Shown here: positions 58,222-64,000 of the stretch, piece after piece
Numbering within the stretch: position 1 is the first letter of the stretch
Layout of the letters: the number at the start of each line of letters is the position of its first letter
DNA from: Phyto melanocephala
Taxonomy: Eukaryota > Arthropoda > Insecta > Diptera > Rhinophoridae
Length of the DNA: 64,000 nt
Direction of reading: 5' to 3'
Assembly: GCA_941918925.1 (NCBI GenBank)
Contig: OW799233.1
Location: forward strand, 43,390,275-43,454,274
The notes under the pieces: model-generated
The model's input: only the letters and a program-made list of their open reading frames with translations
Told to the model about the DNA's origin: nothing
Databases searched by the model: none
Position numbers and translations under genes: made by a program

Positions 58222-59000
58222 TGGGCCAAAAGTCACCACTGGGTTTAAAAATTTAAACAACTTTTTTGTTTAAATATTTGTTTTTATTCTTTTTTTTATT
58301 AAATAAAAAGCACCTATAAATAATGGTAAGATTCACAAGTAAAAAAAGAAAAAGAACAATAGATTTTTTACTATTTAAATCAGCGATCAATTATTTTAAC
58401 GCTAAGAGCATATCATCGACATTTAAACCTTAGAGTTTCGACAGCTGAAGCAATGATTAGTTGCTTAATTCATCGTCGCCAACAACATGGTGCCGTAAGA
58501 AATTTGCCTCGAACCGGTAGACCACGTTTAACGTGTAGAGCAAAGTGTTAACGAAACATCTACCAGAAGGCGTTCTGCTGAGCTAGGAATGGTTCGTACG
58601 TCACTACGAGGTATTTTAAAAAAAGACTTAAGGCCATTATTACAACTTGGCTTTAGCTAAAGGTAGGATTTTGTAGGACGAACAAAAATTGAATCAACTT
58701 TATTGAAAACCTGATTATAAGAGATAAAGTTAATTTTCATTTCAATGGCTTTGTTAAAAAGCAGAACTGTAGATTCTAGATTTTTGAAAATCCAGGAGCC
58801 AATTGCACCCCATTAGGTGTACAGTACCTGAAAACATCATTGGGCCTTTCTTCTTTGAAAATAACGATGTAGGTTCTGTAACCGTAAACGGAGAGCGGTG
58901 CGGTTTATGATAGAACATTTTGTACGTCCACAAATTTTAAAAAGATTTTACTTAAAATTTTCTTAAACAAGCCAGTTGTCATTTAAGTGATATTATTTTC
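58222..59000 (+). mobile_element. Degraded mariner element
   Basis: Left end CGGTGGGCCAAAAGTCACC and ATTTAAACAACTTTTTTG resemble the ends of the mariner at 50756. Transposase scraps: ISCLIHRRQQHGAVRNLPRT..GRPR (58450-58530), then NGERC near 58890 (the VTVNGER motif) and a C-terminal CHLSDIIF-like end near 58985. Many stops and frame changes. The right inverted end is missing where the next repeat begins at 59060. Confidence 0.65.
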
Positions 59001-59059
59001 CGTACTTCGTGTAAAAAAATTTCTACTTTATATTTTTTATAATCTGAAAACAAAATGAA

Positions 59060-59790
59060 ACAAGTAAAAGTGCTATATTCGGCCGTGCCGAATCTTATAT
59101 ACCCTTCACAACGTGTAGTCATGCAATAACAGTAGTTTGTATCACCATTCATCCCATACATATATAAAAACATCCCATTGTAAAATTAAAAATTAACGTA
59201 TGTATGTTAAAACAAAAAAAATAAAAAAACGTAAAAAAAAAATTTTAAAAAAATTAAAAAAAAAAAATTAAAAAAAATTTAAAAAATAAATTAATTAAAA
59301 TATAAAACAAAAAAAAAATTTAAAAAAATAATAAAAATATAAAATATATTAAATAAAAAATAAAAAAATATATAAAAAAAATAAATTTTTTTTTTTTGGT
59401 TAGCTGGGATTCGATGCCACGTTTACTTTAACCAATATACACGTTTGCATGTATGTATGTTGTTGTTGTAATGTTGTTTTTGTGAAAAAAAAATCGAGGT
59501 GGTCGAGGGTTTTTGCTCATATCTCAGTTGTTTATGTACCGATGTTTCTGATTTTCAATACCGATGTACTCCCGATTATTTCTGATATTTTAATACTTCA
59601 CCCGAGTCCAAGCGAAGTCGGGGGGCTTCAAAAAGTTGATTTCAACATACACACGGACAGACGGTCAGACTGACAGAGCTTAATCGACTCCCCTATTCAT
59701 AAGCTTTCAGAAAATATATACTTTATGGGGTCGGAAATGAAAATCGTAGAAATTTCACACGGAATGACAAACCTATATATACCCTTTTTA
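59060..59790 (-). mobile_element. Helentron-like element, minus orientation
   Basis: Family consensus in reverse: the 3' end AC-AAGTAAAAGTGCTATATTCG at 59060, A/T-only core 59210-59395, CTGGGATTCGATGCCACG, GAGGTGGTCGAGGGTTTTTG, CGGACAGACGG and CCTATATATACCCTTTTT at the 5' side. The canonical 5' hairpin is replaced by a head-to-head start of another copy (TATGCCCTTCACACAGTGA at 59789-59807). Confidence 0.65.
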
Positions 59791-59807
59791 TGCCCTTCAC
59801 ACAGTGA

Positions 59808-60560
59808 ACAAGTAACAGTGCTATATTCGGCCGTGCCGAATCTTATATACCCTTCACAACGTGTAGTCATGCAATAACAACTGTTTTTTATCACCATTCA
59901 TCCCATATAAAATACGTGCATACGTACACGTTAGAATAAATGTGGCATCGAATCCCAGCTGAGCCAAAAAAATTTTATTTTATTTTATTTAATATGTTAT
60001 TTATATTTTATTATTTTTTTTTTTATTTTTTTTAAATTTTTTTAAAAATTTTTTTTAGAAAAATGTTTAAAAAATTTTTTTAAATTTTTTTTAAATTTTT
60101 TTAAAATTTTTTTTTTGTAGTTTTTTTTTATTATTTTTTTCTTATTTTTAATATTTTTTTTTTTGTAATTTTTTTTGTTTGGTATGTTTTTTACATGTAT
60201 GTATGTATGTATGTTGTTGTTGTAATTGTGAAAAAAACGAGGTGGTCGTGGTTTTTTGCTCATATCTCAGAAAGTTATGGGGCGATTGTGCTGAATTTCA
60301 ATAGCGATTCATTCCTGGATATTTCCAAGAGATTGATACCATATACAGATCTGAGGAACATATAGTTGCTTCTAAAAGTTGATTTCAACCAACACACGGA
60401 CAGACGGGCAGACGGACAGACGGTCAGGGCTTAATCGACTCCTCTATTCATAAGCTTTCAGAAAATATATACTTTGTGGGGTCGGAAATGAAAATTGTAG
60501 AAATTACAAACGGAATGACAAAGCTATATATACCCTTGTGCACCACAGGTGAAGGGTATA
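59808..60560 (-). mobile_element. Helentron-like element (CACCTGTGG subfamily) inserted in another copy
   Basis: Complete minus-orientation element: ACAAGTAACAGTGCTATATT at the 3' tip, hairpin, CATCGAATCCCAGCTGAGCC, A/T core, GGTGGTCGTGGTTTTTTGC, CACGGACAGACGG, and CACCACAGGTGAAGGGTATA at the 5' tip. It splits a host copy between CACACAGTGA (59798-59807) and AAAAAGGAATATG (60561-). No target duplication beyond the A-run can be defined, which helps fix both termini. Confidence 0.7.
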
Positions 60561-60599
60561 AAAAAGGAATATGTATATAGGTTTGTCATTTATGGTTAT

Positions 60600-61103
60600 T
60601 GCACTTATGTACACTATAATGAAAGATATTATTTAATTTAGACACTTTGCGCATATTCACAAAATTTTCTATACGATTATTTTACCAAGGAGAGATAAAT
60701 GAGTTATTTAGTTGCTGAAATTCAGGCAGAACTGCATACTAGCCTTTAGCGATAACAAGTTAAATATTTGTGTTTTTGTGTGTATGTAAGTAAAACATGC
60801 TAATTATGTAATTGGTAAAGGGTACTTAGCATTCATCATAGTCAAATATTTGTTTAAGCATTTTTGCATGCATGCTTATTAACAAATAATTTTTATCTGG
60901 CCACCTTAAAAGCCGCTAAAATTTTGTATAAATTTTTGTTAATTTTATAGCCAACATTCTAATTTGTTAATATAAAACATCATGTTTTTTTTAGCTGAAT
61001 TATACTAGACATAACAAATGACACGAAACAAAAAACATGATCATATACATACATTCATAATGTACATACATATGTTTGTATGTATAGGTACAAAGAGATA
61101 AAT
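60600..61103. other. Non-coding DNA
   Basis: AT-rich, no gene or bounded repeat seen. Confidence 0.45.
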
Positions 61104-63802
61104 AACAAGTAAGAGCACTATATTCGGCTGTGCCGAATCTTTTATACCCACCAATTTTGTGTACATTTAAAGCACAATATTTATTATTTTGTTAATCGCT
61201 ATAGAATAATCTCTTTATAATAAAATATGTATCACTTTCTTTGTAGAGGGTGGTTAAATTTTAAGGGCCCATGTTTAAGGTGAACCACATCTAAACTTCA
61301 ACTTTTTTCTTGTATTTCATTTGACATTTCTCAATCTCAGACTAACTCAATTTGAACCGTGGTAAGATACGCAATCGAGCAACGCTTTTAAATATTAAAG
61401 ATTTTTATAAAAATGGGCGTTCAAATCAAAATGCATTTTGTGCACTTCGTGATTCTTTTGGTCAACATAATCGTTCGAATTCGTCCACAATCGTGAGAAT
61501 TGTAAAAAATATTTAAATGTCTGCAAAGCAGGTCTGTATGAAATGTGGAAACATCTGTGAATGCCATCTTAGTTCGTTGAATGGGAAACATTGCTGTTTT
61601 TCACGATAACGTGGCAAAAGAGCAATCAACCTCGACTCATCATCGTGCCCAACAATCGAGCATCAACAGTGTCATTGAAAATTTGGACTATCGGATCGTG
61701 GTGTTCCGCCTAGGTTGGGGGGCCATTTGGCCGATATTTTGTTCCATACATAATTGAAGCATACAAATATTATCATTATAAAAATAAATTATAATAATTT
61801 CATTATAATTTTATTCAAAATCAACATAGTCCCTTAAAATTAAACCACCCATTATAACTTCGGTATGCTAGTAAAATGTTTTCGTAAATTTAGTCTTTCA
61901 ATGAAAGTGGCCGTTAAAATACGCGTGTCAATAAAGTTTCTGCTAATAAACATAACTTAGGTATTTCGATATAGTCCTTTAGTATTCCAAAATCTTTATT
62001 CATAGAGAATTTACATGCATTTAAGAGGAAGAAAGTGAATTTAAGGTTAAATTTTTAGGGCCACAGGGTGATTTAAAATATACATTCTCTGCATTTTTCT
62101 AAAACGGGAAATTTATTAGTAAGATTTTGATTTTTAAACTTCTATAACATTTTGCTTTTAAAAGATTTTCAAACGAAATAAGTTTTGTATAATTTTAAAA
62201 TTTGTTAGCCCTTAGTACATGAAAATAAATTGTTTATAATGTTTAGACAATTTTTTTTTACTTAGGTCAAAATTTTCCTAAATTCCCATTTTTAATAGAG
62301 CATAACTTCAGGAGAACATAAGCATAAGTTGTTAGCATGCCATCTAGTAGTTGCTAGAAGAGTCATCTATCTTATCATCTTTATCTTATATTTAGCTACA
62401 GTACAATAAATGGCGCATTGTAACATGAATAAATGCTAATATATATGACTAATATATTTTTATAAAAATTTACAGAAAAAAGTGTGCGTGGCACATCTAT
62501 TTTCCGTTATAACGAAGACTTTGATCAAAAAACCATGTTTGCAAAATTTCAGAATCGTACATATAGTTTTGTCAGTTTTAAATTTGAAATATACACTGTG
62601 CGGTATAAATTTTCGTACATTTTTATCTATAACTCTTTTCCTAATTCATAGATTTAAGCGATTTTCAGGGAAAAATATTCTTTTGACTCGATAAATATAT
62701 ATTCGAAGTTTCATGACTACGTTTATGCGTCTGGACACAATTCAAAAGTGAAAGTGGGCGTTATAGTAGGCGTGTCAAAGTTGTTTTTGCTAATGAGTAC
62801 AACTTAGGTGTTTCAATATAGTCCTTTATTATTCCAAAATCTTTATTAATAGAGAAATTATATGAATTTTAAGTAAAACGTTATATGGGAGGTGGGCGTA
62901 AAAGTGGGCGTGGCACCTTAATTTTTTGGCATAGTAATGAAATTGCCTAGGGGGATAGACGTAGCATTCCTCTAATTTTAGCGGTTTTATGAGCTTTTAA
63001 ATTTCATTAACGGTAGATAACGTGAAAAGTGGGCGTTATAGTAGGCGTGTCAAAGTTATTTTTGCTAATGAGTACAACTTAGGTGTTTCAATATAGTCCT
63101 TTATTATTCCAAAATCTTTATTAATAGAGAAATTATATGAATTTTAGTTAAAACGTTATATGGGAGGTGGGCGTAAAAGTGGGCGTGGCACATTGATTTG
63201 CCGTTACAAGAAAGCGTGTCACCAAAAAGCAAAGTGTGCAAAATTTCAGAGTCGTACATCCAATTTTGTTGCTTTTATGACGTTTTTGTTTTTAAATATA
63301 CCGAAAAATACACTGTGCGGTATAAATTTTCGTACATTTTGATCGATAACTCCTCTCCTAATGCATAGATTTAGACAATTTTCGGGAAAAAATATTGTTT
63401 TTACCCAGGAAATATATATTCGAAGTTTCATGAGTCTACGTTAAGGCGTTTGGACACAATTCCATTTTATTTGATGTTCGAAGGACACGGTTTTTTCGAC
63501 CTACTCTTGCTTTTCGAGCTATAACTCTCTTCCTAATATTCCGATTTAGCCCATTTTCAATACCAACAAACCTTGTCTATAAGAAAGATTCTGGCAAAAT
63601 TTGAGCCCCCTAGCTTTTTCTGTGCGACCTCTATCGTGCTTTCAACAGACGGACAGACGGACGGACATAGCTAGATCGTCATAAAATCAAACCCCGATTC
63701 AGAATATATATACTTTATGGGGTCTAAAATGGATATTTCGACGTGTTACAAACGGAATGACAAAATGAATATACCCCCACCATTTTTTTGGTGGCGGGTA
63801 TA
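61104..63802 (-). mobile_element. Larger relative of the Helentron-like family
   Basis: Starts AACAAGTAAGAGCACTATAT with hairpin TTCGGCTGTGCCGAA and TTTTATACCCACC, and ends GGTGGCGGGTATA after CGGACAGACGGACGGACAT, ATATATATACTTTATGGGG and ACAAACGGAATGACAAA. The subterminal inverted pair is TATACCCACC/GGTGGCGGGTATA. In the middle, units of about 300 bp with GGGCGTTATAGTAGGCGTGTC, CAACTTAGGTGTTTCAATAT and AGGTGGGCGTAAAAGTGGGC repeat at 62750 and 63030. A mariner MITE (61246-61852) is nested. No intact ORF. Confidence 0.6.
61246..61852 (+). mobile_element. mariner/IS630-type deletion derivative
   Basis: Ends GAGGGTGGTTAAATTTTAAG and CTTAAAATTAAACCACCC with TA on both sides. The interior encodes an N-terminal scrap of transposase (DFYKNGRSNQNAFCALRD, then GQHNRSNSSTIVRIV) and some disconnected later sequence around 61560-61740. 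Stops abound. Confidence 0.7.
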
Positions 63803-64000
63803 AAAATATATTTGAAACACACTGACTCTACTTTAGCTACAATACAAATAAGCAATATAATCCATTTACTCGTAATGCAAATGGGGCAAAAAAAAAAAAA
63901 AAAATCAAGTGGGAGAACAAGAAACACAATTTAATTTTTATAAAAAGTTTAGAAAAAAAAAAGAATTGAAATTGAATTAAAAACCACAAAAAATAAATTT
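63803..64000. other. Window end, no feature
   Basis: AT-rich sequence with a polyA run (63889-63904). Nothing recognised. Confidence 0.5.

Overview
The window is a piece of a higher-fly (calyptrate, most likely blow fly) nuclear genome. It is strongly AT-rich, has dipteran-style introns, and is crowded with transposon remnants. The visual opsin encoded here has the N-terminus and the 371-residue length that I remember for Calliphora Rh1, which is the main reason for the blow-fly assignment. Only two host genes can be supported.

Ask1 (Drosophila Pk92B, the ASK1-type MAP kinase kinase kinase) lies on the + strand. Ten coding exons between 14936 and 34783 join into an open frame of 1389 codons with correct splice phases. 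ninaE/Rh1 (major rhodopsin) lies on the - strand. Six coding exons between 49887 and 43918 give 371 residues, beginning with an 8-nt coding exon. The genes are tail to tail about 9 kb apart. Both map to cytological region 92B in Drosophila, so this is conserved microsynteny.

Layout. 1-2122: Tc1-like remnants and a Helentron-like repeat carrying a Tc1 fragment. 2123-12189: AT-rich DNA with one tandem-structured repeat (6485-7200) and a pogo fragment. 12190-13353: a MITE or element containing a deleted PIF/Harbinger unit. 13640-14935: presumed Ask1 upstream and leader DNA with a cluster of CRE-like sites. 14936-34783: Ask1, whose large introns 1, 2, 4 and 9 are filled with repeats. 35261-40774: a Helitron split near its 5' tip by a Tigger element, which itself holds two MITEs; the Helitron also holds a LINE deletion derivative with a 15-bp target duplication. 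42011-43176: an R1-clade LINE fragment sitting in an (ACAT)n microsatellite, as expected of Waldo elements. 43918-49887: ninaE with a 4.5-kb transposon-filled intron. 50316-64000: Helentron-like elements with subterminal inverted repeats TATACCCTTCAC/GTGAAGGGTATA, mariner derivatives and tandem-structured repeats.

The most interesting object is in Ask1 intron 4. A repeat there consists of one inverted arm followed by two direct 522-bp copies with a 544-bp period, and each of the three parts carries an apparently complete type I hammerhead ribozyme motif of 68 nt (27865-27932 on -, 28426-28493 and 28970-29037 on +). The core, stem I, stem II, short stem III and a UUC cleavage site can all be drawn. 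The arrangement (tandem ribozymes one monomer apart plus an inverted partial copy) resembles non-autonomous Penelope-like or retrozyme-type elements. A weaker hammerhead-like motif lies in Ask1 intron 1 (17893-17930). No tRNA, rRNA or CRISPR feature was seen. All family assignments are from reading the sequence; no database search was possible.
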